From contig NZ_KB849229.1 of assembly GCF_000368045.1 (NCBI RefSeq), positions 56,112-120,111 on the forward strand: a stretch of 64,000 nucleotides of DNA. Direction: 5' to 3'. The translations under genes and the position numbers were made by a program. Shown here piece by piece: positions 18,738-27,382 of the stretch. This stretch comes from Acinetobacter johnsonii CIP 64.6. Lineage in GTDB: Bacteria; Pseudomonadota; Gammaproteobacteria; Pseudomonadales; Moraxellaceae. A model generated the notes under the pieces. That model ran no database searches and was not told where the DNA came from. It saw only the letters and a program-made list of their open reading frames with translations. Position 1 is the first letter of the stretch; every line of letters starts with the position of its first letter.

Positions 18738-19760
18738 ATGGCAAAAATATTAGTCACAGGTGGGGCGGGTTATATTGGTTCACATACCTGTTTGGAGTTA
18801 TTGGATGCTCAACATGAAGTTGTTGTCTTAGATAATTTATCAAACAGCTCTGAAGTTTCATTATCGAGAGTCCAAGCTTTAGCCAATAAAGGTTTAACTT
18901 TTATTCAAGGGGATATTCGCGATGCGCAGATTTTAGATCAAATTTTTGCACAGCATCAGATTGATGCGGTTATTCATTTTGCGGGTCTAAAAGCAGTCGG
19001 TGAAAGTCAGGTCATTCCACATGCTTACTTTGACCATAATGTTGCAGGCTCGATTAATCTTGTTCAAGCGATGATTCGTGCCAAAGTGTTTAAATTGGTC
19101 TTTAGTTCATCAGCAACAGTTTATGATGAAAAAAATATATCACCTTTAAGCGAAGATATGCCAACAGGAATGCCAAGCAATAATTATGGCTATACCAAGT
19201 TGATTGTTGAGCAAATGTTACAAAAGCTTGCCGAATCAAACGCTATTTGGTCCATTGCTTTACTGCGTTATTTTAATCCTGTTGGTGCACATAAAAGTGG
19301 CCAAATTGGAGAGGATCCACATGGAATTCCAAATAATTTAATGCCATTTGTGACTCAGGTTGCAGTAGGGCGACGTGAAAAATTGTCGATATTTGGTCGT
19401 GATTACGATACCCCAGATGGTACAGGCGTGCGGGATTATATTCATGTTGTTGATTTGGCTTGTGCGCATGTCTTGGCGATTCAGAACAGGCTGAATGATA
19501 CAGGTTGTCGTGTTTGGAATATTGGCACTGGCAATGGGATTTCTGTACAGCAAATCAAGGATACCTTTGAGAGAGTCAATAATGTGCATATTCCTTTTGA
19601 ATATGCGCCACGTCGGGCAGGGGATGTTGCAACAACGTTTGCTGATAATGCTCGAGCAGTTGCTGAATTAGGTTGGCAGCCAAAATTTGGGTTAGAAGAT
19701 ATGCTGGTTGATAGTTGGAACTGGCAAAAGCAAAATCCAAATGGTTTTATGCAGGACTGA
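18738..19760 (+). CDS. galE: UDP-glucose 4-epimerase
   Basis: GalE interconverts UDP-glucose and UDP-galactose and so supplies the substrate of the Glf mutase in this same locus. The NAD-binding motif ILVTGGAGYIGSHT is at the N-terminus, and the SDR site is SSSATVYDEKN with YGYTKLIVE. The later RYFNPVGAHKSGQIGEDP and GVRDYIHVVDLA are typical. The ATG at 18738 gives a standard 340-residue protein. The upstream frame to 18726 overlaps gpi and is not needed. A terminator hairpin follows 66 bp after the stop. Confidence 0.97.
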   Translation: MAKILVTGGAGYIGSHTCLELLDAQHEVVVLDNLSNSSEVSLSRVQALANKGLTFIQGDIRDAQILDQIFAQHQIDAVIHFAGLKAVGESQVIPHAYFDHNVAGSINLVQAMIRAKVFKLVFSSSATVYDEKNISPLSEDMPTGMPSNNYGYTKLIVEQMLQKLAESNAIWSIALLRYFNPVGAHKSGQIGEDPHGIPNNLMPFVTQVAVGRREKLSIFGRDYDTPDGTGVRDYIHVVDLACAHVLAIQNRLNDTGCRVWNIGTGNGISVQQIKDTFERVNNVHIPFEYAPRRAGDVATTFADNARAVAELGWQPKFGLEDMLVDSWNWQKQNPNGFMQD

Positions 19761-19826
19761 TACAATATTTTAAAACTCTGTCATGTATTGATTATGCAAA
19801 CAATCATGTATTTATTCCCTTATTTT

Positions 19827-19851
19827 AAAAAACATCGCTATGATGTTTTTT
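19827..19851 (+). terminator. Intrinsic terminator after galE
   Basis: AAAAAACATC-GCTAT-GATGTTTTTT is a perfect 10-bp stem ending in a T run. It closes the ugd-gpi-galE transcript and separates it from the wzi-like gene starting at 19879. Confidence 0.85.
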
Positions 19852-19878
19852 AAAAATGAACTTAGATGAAGAATATTT

Positions 19879-21336
19879 ATGAGATATCAAAGTATTAGAT
19901 TTTTTTCACTTGCGGTTTTATCTGCACTTTCTTTGCCAGCAATTGCACAAGGAATTGTTTTAAATAATGAAGACTTACGAACTGATTTAAATTGGTTAAA
20001 TCAACAAGGTGTGATTCAAATTAGCACGTCTACATGGCCTTTAAGTGGTGATGAAATACAACGTGCTTTATCTAATGCAAAGATTGATAATCAAGTTCAG
20101 CAGCAAGTCTTGGATTCCGTGCAAGCTGCTTTAAGTGCGGAAAATACAACAGCCAAAGCCAGTTTATATGCTGAATCTGATCCCCAAAATGTACCGCAAC
20201 ATTTTGCAGATGAACAAAAATCACAATATCAAGCGGCTGTTGAGTTCAATGCTGGTGGGGCGCAATCGGATGCAAGACTGCGTATTAATGCTGAAAAAGA
20301 CCCTATTATTGATAATGGGCATGATGTGAATGTTGAAGGGTCATATTTAGCTGGAAAGTTGTGGAATCAATGGTTGATTGCAGGACAAATTCCAACCTAT
20401 TGGGGACCTGGGCATGATGGTAGTCTAATCCGAGGGGATGCAAGTCGTCCAGTATACGGTTTTACAATGCAACGCGCTGAGCAAAAGGCATTTGAAACGA
20501 AATGGCTGTCTTGGATTGGCCCTTGGCAGTATCAAGTTTTTGCTGGCCGATTAGATGATTATGAGGCCGTGCCAAATACAAATCTCTTGGGAATGCGTTT
20601 AACAGCTCAACCTTTACCTTATCTTGAATTGGGTGCATCACGTACATTCCAAATAGATGGTCAAGGTCAACCTGATAGTTTCAAAGCCTATTGGAATGCT
20701 TTTATTGGTAAAGATAACGAATGTGATGATAGTGGGTGTATTGGAGAGGGGAATGCCTCAAACCAAATTGCAGGCCTAGATGCGCGTTTAAATCTACAAC
20801 AATGGTTTAAAGTTCCATTGAGTTTGTATGGGCAGTTTGTCGGTGAAGATGAATCAGGTTTACTGCCATCTCGGAAAATGTATTTGGCAGGACTCGATTA
20901 TTCCTCACAAGTGAAGAATATGCCGTTCCAGCTTTATACTGAATGGTCAGATACACGTACCAATGGTGATGTTTGGGGTTATTCATATAATCATCATAAT
21001 TATATAGATGGTTACTACCAACATGGATTCCCTTTAGCTCACGCTATGGGCGGTGATGGTCAGATGTATAGTTTAGGTGGGGATATTCGTTTCGATAAAA
21101 TGAATCGTTTAAATGGTCGCATCTTGTTGGCAAAAGTGAATCAGTCAGGACTTGAAATCAATCATGCTTTTCCACAAAAAGATGAAATCAAAGCTCTAGA
21201 TTTAACGTGGACACATTATCTTCGTCCGAATACGCCGTTGAAATTAAGTGGTTGGGTCAGTGACTCTGACGTGTATAGTGGAGATAGCGGCGTGTCTTTA
21301 GGGATTGAAATTCCATTGGATCGCTCATTATTTTAA
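19879..21336 (+). CDS. wzi: Outer-membrane capsule assembly protein of the Wzi family
   Basis: A 485-residue protein with a signal peptide (RFFSLAVLSALSLPAIAQG, cleavage near residue 24), then a helical N-terminal segment and a beta-barrel-rich body (YLAGKLWNQWLIAGQIPTYW, GPGHDGSLIRGD, RPVYGFTMQRAEQKAF, KMYLAGLDYSSQVK). It ends SLGIEIPLDRSLF, with the terminal aromatic usual for outer-membrane barrels. The Wzi family (PF14052) anchors capsule at the surface of Klebsiella and E. coli. It sits between galE and pgm with its own flanking terminators, so it is probably transcribed alone from the short gap before it. Confidence 0.85.
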   Translation: MRYQSIRFFSLAVLSALSLPAIAQGIVLNNEDLRTDLNWLNQQGVIQISTSTWPLSGDEIQRALSNAKIDNQVQQQVLDSVQAALSAENTTAKASLYAESDPQNVPQHFADEQKSQYQAAVEFNAGGAQSDARLRINAEKDPIIDNGHDVNVEGSYLAGKLWNQWLIAGQIPTYWGPGHDGSLIRGDASRPVYGFTMQRAEQKAFETKWLSWIGPWQYQVFAGRLDDYEAVPNTNLLGMRLTAQPLPYLELGASRTFQIDGQGQPDSFKAYWNAFIGKDNECDDSGCIGEGNASNQIAGLDARLNLQQWFKVPLSLYGQFVGEDESGLLPSRKMYLAGLDYSSQVKNMPFQLYTEWSDTRTNGDVWGYSYNHHNYIDGYYQHGFPLAHAMGGDGQMYSLGGDIRFDKMNRLNGRILLAKVNQSGLEINHAFPQKDEIKALDLTWTHYLRPNTPLKLSGWVSDSDVYSGDSGVSLGIEIPLDRSLF

Positions 21337-21382
21337 TAAGCTGTCCGTTTTTAGAGAACCCATCGGGAATTCAGCTAAAAAT

Positions 21383-21422
21383 AAAAACCATTCAACCTAT
21401 ATGATAAGTTGAATGGTTTTTT
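21383..21422. terminator. Bidirectional terminator between wzi and pgm
   Basis: AAAAACCATTCAAC and GTTGAATGGTTTTT pair over 14 bp around an 11-base loop. A and T runs on both sides make it usable by both convergent genes. Confidence 0.88.
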
Positions 21423-21440
21423 ATTAGCATGCAGAACAAT

Positions 21441-22811
21441 TTAACCTTGAATCAACTGCGTTAATTCATCCACATAGTCTTGTATTGGTTGTGGATTTTG
21501 GTCTTTACGGCTTTCAATGTTGAGACGTAATAAAGGTTCAGTATTGGAAGCACGTACATTTAGACGCCATGCACCAAAATTCAGGCTGATGCCATCCGTT
21601 TCATCAATTGCAGGATTTTGATCGGCAAAGTGATCAAAAATCTTTTGAATGGTGGCTTGAGTATCCGTAACTTTAAAATTGATTTCACCCGAACAAGGGA
21701 ACTTTTCAATCATATCTTCAACCAGTGAAGACAATGTTTGCTGGGTTTCTGAGAGTACAGAAATTACCAATAACCAAGGAATCATACCGCTATCACAATA
21801 AGAGAAATCACGGAAATAGTGGTGAGCAGACATTTCTCCACCATATACAGCATTATGTTCGCGCATAACCTGTTTAATAAATGCATGTCCTGACTTAGAC
21901 TGCACAGTTTCACCTTTGTACTGTTCAGCAATATCCAAGGTATTCCATACTAGACGCGGATCGTGCACAATTTTTTCGCCTGACTGTTTCAGCAGGAAGG
22001 CCTGAGCCAATAGGCCGACAATGTAATAGCCTTCGATAAATTGCCCCTTTTCATCGAATAAGAAACAGCGGTCAAAGTCGCCGTCCCAGGCAAGGCCCAT
22101 GTCTGCGCCGTGCTCCAAAACTGCATTGCGAGTGCTATCACGGTTTTCGACTAGCAATGGATTAGGAATACCATTCGGAAAAGTACCATCCGCTTCATGA
22201 TGTATTTTAATAAATTTAATAGGAACATTCAGTGTTTTGAACTTTCCTTCAATTGCATCAATAACATGCCCAGCAGCGCCATTACCGGCATTTACTACTA
22301 GCTTCAACGGAATAATTTTTGCTGGATCAATATAGGTCATCAAATGTTCGATGAATTCAGGCAGGATATTGTATTTTTCAGTTGAGCCTTTCACCGTAGT
22401 TTTAGTAAATTCACCAGATTCTACCAATGCTTGAATCTCTTTTAAACCTGTATCCGCACTAATTGGTCGTGAGTTCTCGCGAACCAGTTTCATCCCATTG
22501 TAATCCATAGGGTTATGGCTGGCCGTTACTTCAATACCACCTTGGACATCTAAATGGAATGCGCCAAAGTAAACTTCTTCTGTACCTGTCATACCTAAAT
22601 CTAAAACATTCACACCCGCATCATTTAAGCCACGAATGGTTGCTTGCTTTAAATCTTCACTGCTTAGACGAATATCGCAGCCCACAACCACGGTTTGGGG
22701 TTGATAAATTTGCCCATAAGCACGGCCAATTTTATAAGCAATATCTTCGTTCAGTTCTGTACCGAGTTTGCCTCGAATATCGTAGGCTTTAAAACAAGTG
22801 AGTTGTGTCAT
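21441..22811 (-). CDS. pgm: Phosphomannomutase / phosphoglucomutase
   Basis: A 456-residue alpha-D-phosphohexomutase (AlgC/ManB class) converting mannose-6-P or glucose-6-P to the 1-phosphates needed by ManC, GalU and RmlA. Motifs in order: FKAYDIRGKLG near the N-terminus, the phosphoserine loop VTASHNPMDYNGMK (about 96-109), the metal site DGDFDRCFLFDE, the sugar loop GGEMSAHHYF and the phosphate loop RASNTEPLLRLN. It is on the opposite strand to the rest of the module, the usual arrangement at the end of Acinetobacter K loci. It starts only 88 bp from the end of tnsE; its promoter must lie in that gap or within tnsE. Confidence 0.96.
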   Translation of the reverse strand: MTQLTCFKAYDIRGKLGTELNEDIAYKIGRAYGQIYQPQTVVVGCDIRLSSEDLKQATIRGLNDAGVNVLDLGMTGTEEVYFGAFHLDVQGGIEVTASHNPMDYNGMKLVRENSRPISADTGLKEIQALVESGEFTKTTVKGSTEKYNILPEFIEHLMTYIDPAKIIPLKLVVNAGNGAAGHVIDAIEGKFKTLNVPIKFIKIHHEADGTFPNGIPNPLLVENRDSTRNAVLEHGADMGLAWDGDFDRCFLFDEKGQFIEGYYIVGLLAQAFLLKQSGEKIVHDPRLVWNTLDIAEQYKGETVQSKSGHAFIKQVMREHNAVYGGEMSAHHYFRDFSYCDSGMIPWLLVISVLSETQQTLSSLVEDMIEKFPCSGEINFKVTDTQATIQKIFDHFADQNPAIDETDGISLNFGAWRLNVRASNTEPLLRLNIESRKDQNPQPIQDYVDELTQLIQG

Positions 22812-22899
22812 CTGAATTCTCGAAATAATTCCTGAGTAGTGAGGGAAATGTGATTATAGAAGGAAAATAGCTTCTATATGCCATGTTACTGTTTAACTT

Positions 22900-24495
22900 T
22901 TATATCGATTTTGCTTTTGCTAAGATCCGTTGAGCCCAGTCAACATAATAATTTACATCGTCTAGTTGTTCCTTTTTTGAAGGATGATTAATTGTAGTAA
23001 AGGCGGTAATACCTCTTACTTCAGATATAAACTTTTTAGGCCAACTGAGTGATTGAGAAAGTATTGAATTGTTTAATTTTTCGAAATCTATCTCAATTAA
23101 TAATTGAGTTTTTTCTTCATATCGGAGTAATAGTGTAGAGATGTTCTTTTTTCCATCTGATGTATCAATTTCACATAGATAGAATTGTTCATCATTTTTT
23201 GTGTTTATAATTCTATAGACATAAAAGTATCGTAGTTGATTGGCGTTAGAAAACTTGTGGCCTCGGAAACGTTTATATTTTTTAAACGGTGAATTCTTAA
23301 TTTCTTTGATTTCATATCCTTTTTGTTCAATTTTGTCCAATACCTTAATCAAGTCTTTATGAGTGACTCGCTCTAGTTGAATATCTGATTCTGTTGTAAC
23401 TCCAGGCAGAGTACCCTCTATATCTCCTTCTCCGCCAGCAAATCCTTCTTCTTGATTTTGGTCTTTATCCATCTGCTTTCGTCTTTGCCGTATGGTAGTT
23501 TCGGAAGGGGGCGTCTCTAAAGAAATTTTTAATTCTTCTATCGTATAAATTTTTCCTGGGAGGTTTCTTAGTTTGGCTATTAGTTTATCGATATCTGCAT
23601 CAGCTTTTTGATTTAATTTTTCTCTAGGTGGACATGTTGGTGTTGACTGCTTGGGATTTTGTCCTTGAGCATTTTTTATTTGTTGTATAATCTTTTTTGA
23701 AGTGAAATGAAATTGAATAGGGCGGTTGATAGCTGTATCAAGATTTTTGAAAGACGTGATGCGCTCAATTCTGTAAATACCTGTTTTTTTATTAAAAATA
23801 CCCTCTACTGTTAGGTTAATATTTTTGATATTAGGAGCTTCCATATCAAAATTAAAGCTTTTAACACCTTTTTGATCAACAATTGTTTTTTGATAAATAC
23901 TAAGGAAGGCCTTATTTAAGTCCGGCTGTAATAAAATTAAAGCTAGCTTCTTTAAAAAATGAGGATCAGAGATATCAGCTCTCATAATTTTTTTGTTTTG
24001 CGCAATATTAATATGTATAGCATTTTCATCATTCATATCCACTAAAATATCTGTTGAATAATTTTCTGCAAAAAGTGCTGCACGTAAAAGATAGGGGTGT
24101 GAAAAAAATAGATCCCGAGCAAGAATAAGCTTAGGTAAAAGAATTGTCATATTTTTCTTTAATATGGGTGAATCATAATTAAACTCAAAGTATAACTGAC
24201 CGTTATGCGTTTTTTGATAATTGTTCTTGGATAAATCTAAAACGTTGAGCGCTGAAAAATCCACTGATTTCAGGGTGTGGTTAAATAATTTCTGTGGATC
24301 AGGATTGGCAATTGGAGTTTTATGGTAATAAAGAAGAATACTTTCAATTGGCAATTTAAGATGAATATACCGTTTAATAAGAGGGTTAAATAAACAAGTA
24401 TCAATATCAAACCGAGTTTGACCATGTCGACTAATTTTTTTCGCAGTATAATAAATCATATCTTTCGGTAAATATTCGATCAGACAATCACTCAT
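22900..24495 (-). CDS. tnsE: Tn7-like transposition protein TnsE
   Basis: TnsE directs Tn7 to replicating DNA, chiefly conjugal plasmids, through the sliding clamp and 3'-recessed ends. The 531-residue protein matches Tn7 TnsE in length (538). Recognisable blocks are ILLPKLILARDLFFSHPYLL (family LELARSLFL), KGVKSFNFDMEAP, and a C-terminal part with LCEIDTSDGKKNISTLLL, LSWPKKFISE, INHPSKKEQ and YYVDWAQRILAKA. The ATG at 24495 follows a G8 tract that could act as ribosome-binding site. No stop separates this frame from tnsD upstream, so a 772-codon fused frame runs from 25218. I regard the ATG as the native start. It is the last tns gene and abuts pgm. Confidence 0.85.
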   Translation of the reverse strand: MSDCLIEYLPKDMIYYTAKKISRHGQTRFDIDTCLFNPLIKRYIHLKLPIESILLYYHKTPIANPDPQKLFNHTLKSVDFSALNVLDLSKNNYQKTHNGQLYFEFNYDSPILKKNMTILLPKLILARDLFFSHPYLLRAALFAENYSTDILVDMNDENAIHINIAQNKKIMRADISDPHFLKKLALILLQPDLNKAFLSIYQKTIVDQKGVKSFNFDMEAPNIKNINLTVEGIFNKKTGIYRIERITSFKNLDTAINRPIQFHFTSKKIIQQIKNAQGQNPKQSTPTCPPREKLNQKADADIDKLIAKLRNLPGKIYTIEELKISLETPPSETTIRQRRKQMDKDQNQEEGFAGGEGDIEGTLPGVTTESDIQLERVTHKDLIKVLDKIEQKGYEIKEIKNSPFKKYKRFRGHKFSNANQLRYFYVYRIINTKNDEQFYLCEIDTSDGKKNISTLLLRYEEKTQLLIEIDFEKLNNSILSQSLSWPKKFISEVRGITAFTTINHPSKKEQLDDVNYYVDWAQRILAKAKSI

Positions 24496-24497
24496 TT

Positions 24498-25234
24498 TTA
24501 ATTTCCCCCCCCAAATACTATTAAAAAATCTACGAGCTTCTGGCGTTAATCGTTCAGGGCTTAATCCGGATAGTCGAAGAAAAACACTCGGTGGATAGAA
24601 CTGATTTTCAGTGTATTGGCGAATAAATGTTCGTGTAAGACGGCGTATTTGATAACAATCTACAGACTCAGCGTAACGCTCTAGAAAGGCGGTGGTGAGT
24701 GGTAAAAACCTCCAGTTTTTTTCAATCATACTTACCGAGCCAAGTTGCTTAATAAAAAACTTTTTTGTCCATTGTGGAGAGTCGAGATCTTCTAATAATT
24801 GATCCCGGATTTTGATGAGTTGTTTAATCAATTGTTGATCTCGCTTTTTCCAATCTACACGTGGCTTGGGAATGGCTGAAGGTAATACCACAGCAGATTT
24901 ATTTGTCAGTAATAGCCAGTTCTTATGATTACGATATAACCGAGCGTAAAGTGCAGGATCACATTGACGTGCCTGCTTAACAGAATTTTTCTGAATTAAT
25001 TTTGTCCATTGTTTTTGATCTTCAGATAATATCATATCTATTTTATTATTAACCCATACAGGGGGAGCTTCGTGCTGCTGATCTAAGTTTGTTTTTTCTA
25101 TAGATGCTAAGCTAACATATTGCTTATATGTTTCAATTGGTTTTTGCTCTGGAACCAGCGATTTTAATACAATGCAATGCTCAAGATAAGAAAATGCTTT
25201 ACGATGTTTCCTGCACATATTTTTGAGCCAGCAG
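24498..25234 (-). pseudogene. tnsD: tnsD, 3' fragment (downstream of IS insertion)
   Basis: This is the C-terminal half of the attTn7-targeting protein TnsD. Directly after the IS the frame reads LLAQKY-free native sequence WLKNMCRKHRKAFSYLEH, the conserved TnsD segment. DPALYARLYRNHKNWLL, DWKKRDQQLIKQLI and LRLSGLSPERLTPEARRFF follow. Removing the IS and one copy of the 3-bp duplication joins it in frame to the 26543-27357 fragment as SENC-WLKN, for about 516 residues in all (Tn7 TnsD: 508). The end coincides with a G8 run: with 7 G the frame would stop at the TAA at 24498-24500, two bases before the tnsE ATG. With 8 G it continues into TnsE. Confidence 0.85.
24505..24512 (-). other. G8 homopolymer at the tnsD/tnsE junction
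   Basis: Eight consecutive C on the forward strand (G8 in the tns sense), 9 bases before the tnsE ATG. The three possible frames across it differ: 8 G gives a read-through fusion, 7 G gives a TAA just before tnsE, and 9 G gives a TGA overlapping the tnsE start. It is a likely slippage site and also the only purine-rich stretch available as a tnsE ribosome-binding site. Confidence 0.75.
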
Positions 25235-25259
25235 TGAACCGTACCGGGTTTGTCGGAGA
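25235..25259 (+). repeat. Left inverted repeat of the IS3-family element
   Basis: This 25-bp terminal repeat is identical in reverse complement to 26518-26542. The direct repeat CAG at 25232-25234 precedes it. Confidence 0.95.
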
Positions 25260-25284
25260 GTCAATATTCTGAGAGACTATCCCG

Positions 25285-25602
25285 ATGACAAAATTAAAAT
25301 ATACCCCTGAAATCAGAGAAAGATCGGTTCAATTATTGATTGAATCTGAAAAAGATTATCCTTCTACTTGGGCTGCAATCACAGCAATTGCGCCTAAGAT
25401 TGGTTGTACTCCTGAAACACTTCGTGCCTGGCATCAAAAGCATTTAGATCAGCAAAATCCTATTAAAGTACAACAGATATCTGATCAAGAAAAAATGAGG
25501 CAAATGGAACGTGAAATTAAAGAATTAAAGCGTGCCAATGAAATTCTACGTAAAGCAGCCGCTTTTTTCGCCCAGGCGGAGCTCGACCGCCCACACAAAT
25601 AA
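25285..25602 (+). CDS. IS3-family transposase OrfA (DNA-binding subunit)
   Basis: A 105-residue protein with an HTH start (KYTPEIRERSVQLLIESEKD, TWAAITAIAPKIGCTPETLRAW) and a C-terminal leucine-zipper-like coiled coil (MRQMEREIKELKRANEILRK). It binds the IS ends. The TTTTTTC run at about 25563-25569 near the 3' end (encoding AAFFAQAE) is a plausible slippery sequence for the -1 frameshift that makes OrfAB in this family. The stop overlaps the ATG of OrfB (TAATG). Confidence 0.94.
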   Translation: MTKLKYTPEIRERSVQLLIESEKDYPSTWAAITAIAPKIGCTPETLRAWHQKHLDQQNPIKVQQISDQEKMRQMEREIKELKRANEILRKAAAFFAQAELDRPHK

Positions 25603-26504
25603 TGGTGGATTTTATCCATAACAATAAAGATCGATATGGTGTTGAAGCGATTTGTAGAATTTTACCGATTGCAGCTTCAACCTATTACCGGACTTTAGAT
25701 CTCGCTGACAATCCAGAACATCGAGCGAAACGAGATCTACATGATGAGCATCATGCTGAACAAATTAAACGAATTTGGAAGGAAAGTTCAGGTCGATATG
25801 GTGTACGTAAAGTCTGGCAAAAACTGAAACGTGAAGGCTATATTATTGCGCGCTGTACTGTTGCTCGATTAATGCAAAAGCTAGGTATACAAGGTGTTTG
25901 GCGTGGTAAGAACAAACAAACCACCCGTAGCCGAGATGACCAAAAACGGGCAGATGATTTAGTGAAACGTAATTTTAATGCTGATCATCCAAACCAACTA
26001 TGGGTGGGTGACTTTACGTATATTCAAACTCATTCAGGCTGGGTATATACCGCATTTGTTATTGATGTGTTCTCACGAGCAATTGTTGGATGGAAAGTAT
26101 CTACACGGATGAATACAGATATGGTGCTCGATGCATTAGAGCAAGCATTGCATGATCGAGGCATGCCAAAGAATGTGATTCATCATTCCGACAGAGGTGT
26201 TCAATATCTTTCTATTCGCTATACCAATCGTTTAGAAGCAGCAAATTTACGAGCATCAGTCGGTACGACTGGTGATTCATACGATAATGCTTTGGCTGAA
26301 ACGGTGAATGGCTTATACAAAACAGAGGTGATTGAATATTTAAAAGCAGATTGGCAAGGTTTAGCAGATGTACAACTTGCGACACTAAACTGGGTGGATT
26401 GGTTCAATAAAGAACGTGTACATAGTGCGCTAGATTATGTATCACCTTTTGATTTTGAAGCAATGTACTATGATAAAATTAACCAGTTAGGTCAGGTGGC
26501 CTAA
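25602..26504 (+). CDS. IS3-family transposase OrfB (catalytic)
   Basis: A 300-residue rve-fold integrase. After an N-terminal HTH_21 segment (KRIWKESSGRYGVRKVWQKL, RCTVARLMQKLGIQG) the DDE triad is visible in WVGDFTYIQT, HHSDRGVQYLS and DNALAETVNGLYKTEVI, giving the D-D-35-E spacing of IS3. The C-terminus WFNKERVHSALDYVSPFDFE is canonical. The frame is intact, so the element is probably active. Expression normally needs a frameshift from OrfA. Confidence 0.95.
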   Translation: MVDFIHNNKDRYGVEAICRILPIAASTYYRTLDLADNPEHRAKRDLHDEHHAEQIKRIWKESSGRYGVRKVWQKLKREGYIIARCTVARLMQKLGIQGVWRGKNKQTTRSRDDQKRADDLVKRNFNADHPNQLWVGDFTYIQTHSGWVYTAFVIDVFSRAIVGWKVSTRMNTDMVLDALEQALHDRGMPKNVIHHSDRGVQYLSIRYTNRLEAANLRASVGTTGDSYDNALAETVNGLYKTEVIEYLKADWQGLADVQLATLNWVDWFNKERVHSALDYVSPFDFEAMYYDKINQLGQVA

Positions 26505-26517
26505 CTTAAATAAAAAG

Positions 26518-26542
26518 TCTCCGACAAACCCGGTACGGTTCA
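26518..26542 (-). repeat. Right inverted repeat of the IS3-family element
   Basis: A perfect 25-bp partner of 25235-25259, followed by the second copy of the CAG target duplication at 26543-26545. Confidence 0.95.
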
Positions 26543-27357
26543 CAGTTCTCAGAAAGCAGATCATCTAAATGATAGTATTGAAGAAAGCTTTCGCCCCAGT
26601 AATCTAAGACAAGGTGACGAATTTTTTCGTAGTTGATATTTTTTTGACCTGACAGTAAGCCTCTGTCTTTCAATAGATTGAAGTGGGCATTTGATAAAAT
26701 CGATACATCTTGTACTGCATTATGGCTCGATTGAATAAGTAGATCCTCGATTATTTTTGCTAACTCTAGATGACGCTTTAAGTCTTGTGAATTAATAAAA
26801 AGTTGTGAGGAGTCAATAAGGACATTTAAATGAGCATTATAAAATCTTCGGTCTAGCCCATTGCAAGGAACAGAGCTGACAAAAAGGGCAGATTCATGCT
26901 TTATGCAATATTCATATCCTGTAATCTGCCAGCTACGTTTCCAATACACTTCACCATATTGTTCCATCTGTTCTTGCCAACAATGCGGACAGAACCGAAA
27001 AAAATTCACAGATTTGATTCGCGACGCATTTTTTCCCAACTTGGTATGTAATGATTGATACTGTTCACCCTGTAATACATGTACAGCATAACGCATCACT
27101 GTATCAGGTTGAAATGGTTGATAAATTGGTAATAAGGTGTGGTGGTTGATTAAATAGAGTGCATCATAGCAATCGGGTAAATAACTAGCCAATTTTCCTA
27201 TATGAGATGGTAAATCGTAAGTTGGCGTCAAATTTCTATTATTGAATAATTCTTCAGTAAGGTATTTGGGACTTAAAATTCCATTGTGAATAGCATAACG
27301 TGCAATCACGCTGTAAATTAACTCATCTGGATATGGTATTGGAAAATTTGAAATCAT
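26543..27357 (-). pseudogene. tnsD: tnsD, 5' fragment (upstream of IS insertion)
   Basis: These are the N-terminal 271 codons of TnsD, which recognises the 3' end of glmS. The ATG at 27357 gives MISNFPIPYPDELIYSVIAR, the canonical TnsD/TniQ start; the open frame up to 27411 overlaps tnsC and is not needed. A CCCH zinc finger is seen as CPHC (C123, C126) and CIKH (C151, H154), matching the spacing of Tn7 TnsD. The frame runs into the IS after LLSENC and would end nine codons inside it. TniQ-domain folding may survive, but the C-terminal DNA-binding half is lost, so glmS targeting should be abolished. Confidence 0.9.
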
Positions 27358-27382
27358 AATACACTTACTCTCTATTTTTTGT

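Larger units (their letters stand above)
25235..26542 (+). mobile_element. Complete IS3-family insertion sequence (IS51-like group) inside tnsD
   Basis: A 1308-bp element bounded by perfect 25-bp inverted repeats (25235-25259 and 26518-26542; tip TGAACCGTACCGGG) and flanked by a 3-bp direct repeat CAG (25232-25234 and 26543-26545). Two overlapping frames encode an IS3-type OrfA and the DDE transposase OrfB. Perfect ends and intact frames indicate a recent, probably still mobile, insertion. It lies opposite to the tns operon and, besides breaking tnsD, may be polar on tnsE. Confidence 0.96.

Noticed and set aside
22812..22899. Transposon left end next to tnsE
   Set aside because: The string TGTGATTATAG and one weak GTTAAAC-like match were considered, but there are no repeated TnsB boxes and no GATAT flank.
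22900..25218. A single 772-codon gene covering tnsD end and tnsE
   Set aside because: It merges the TnsD C-terminal region (after the IS) and a full-length TnsE across a G8 run, and its first Met is internal to TnsD. I list the fragments separately and treat the fusion as a finding.
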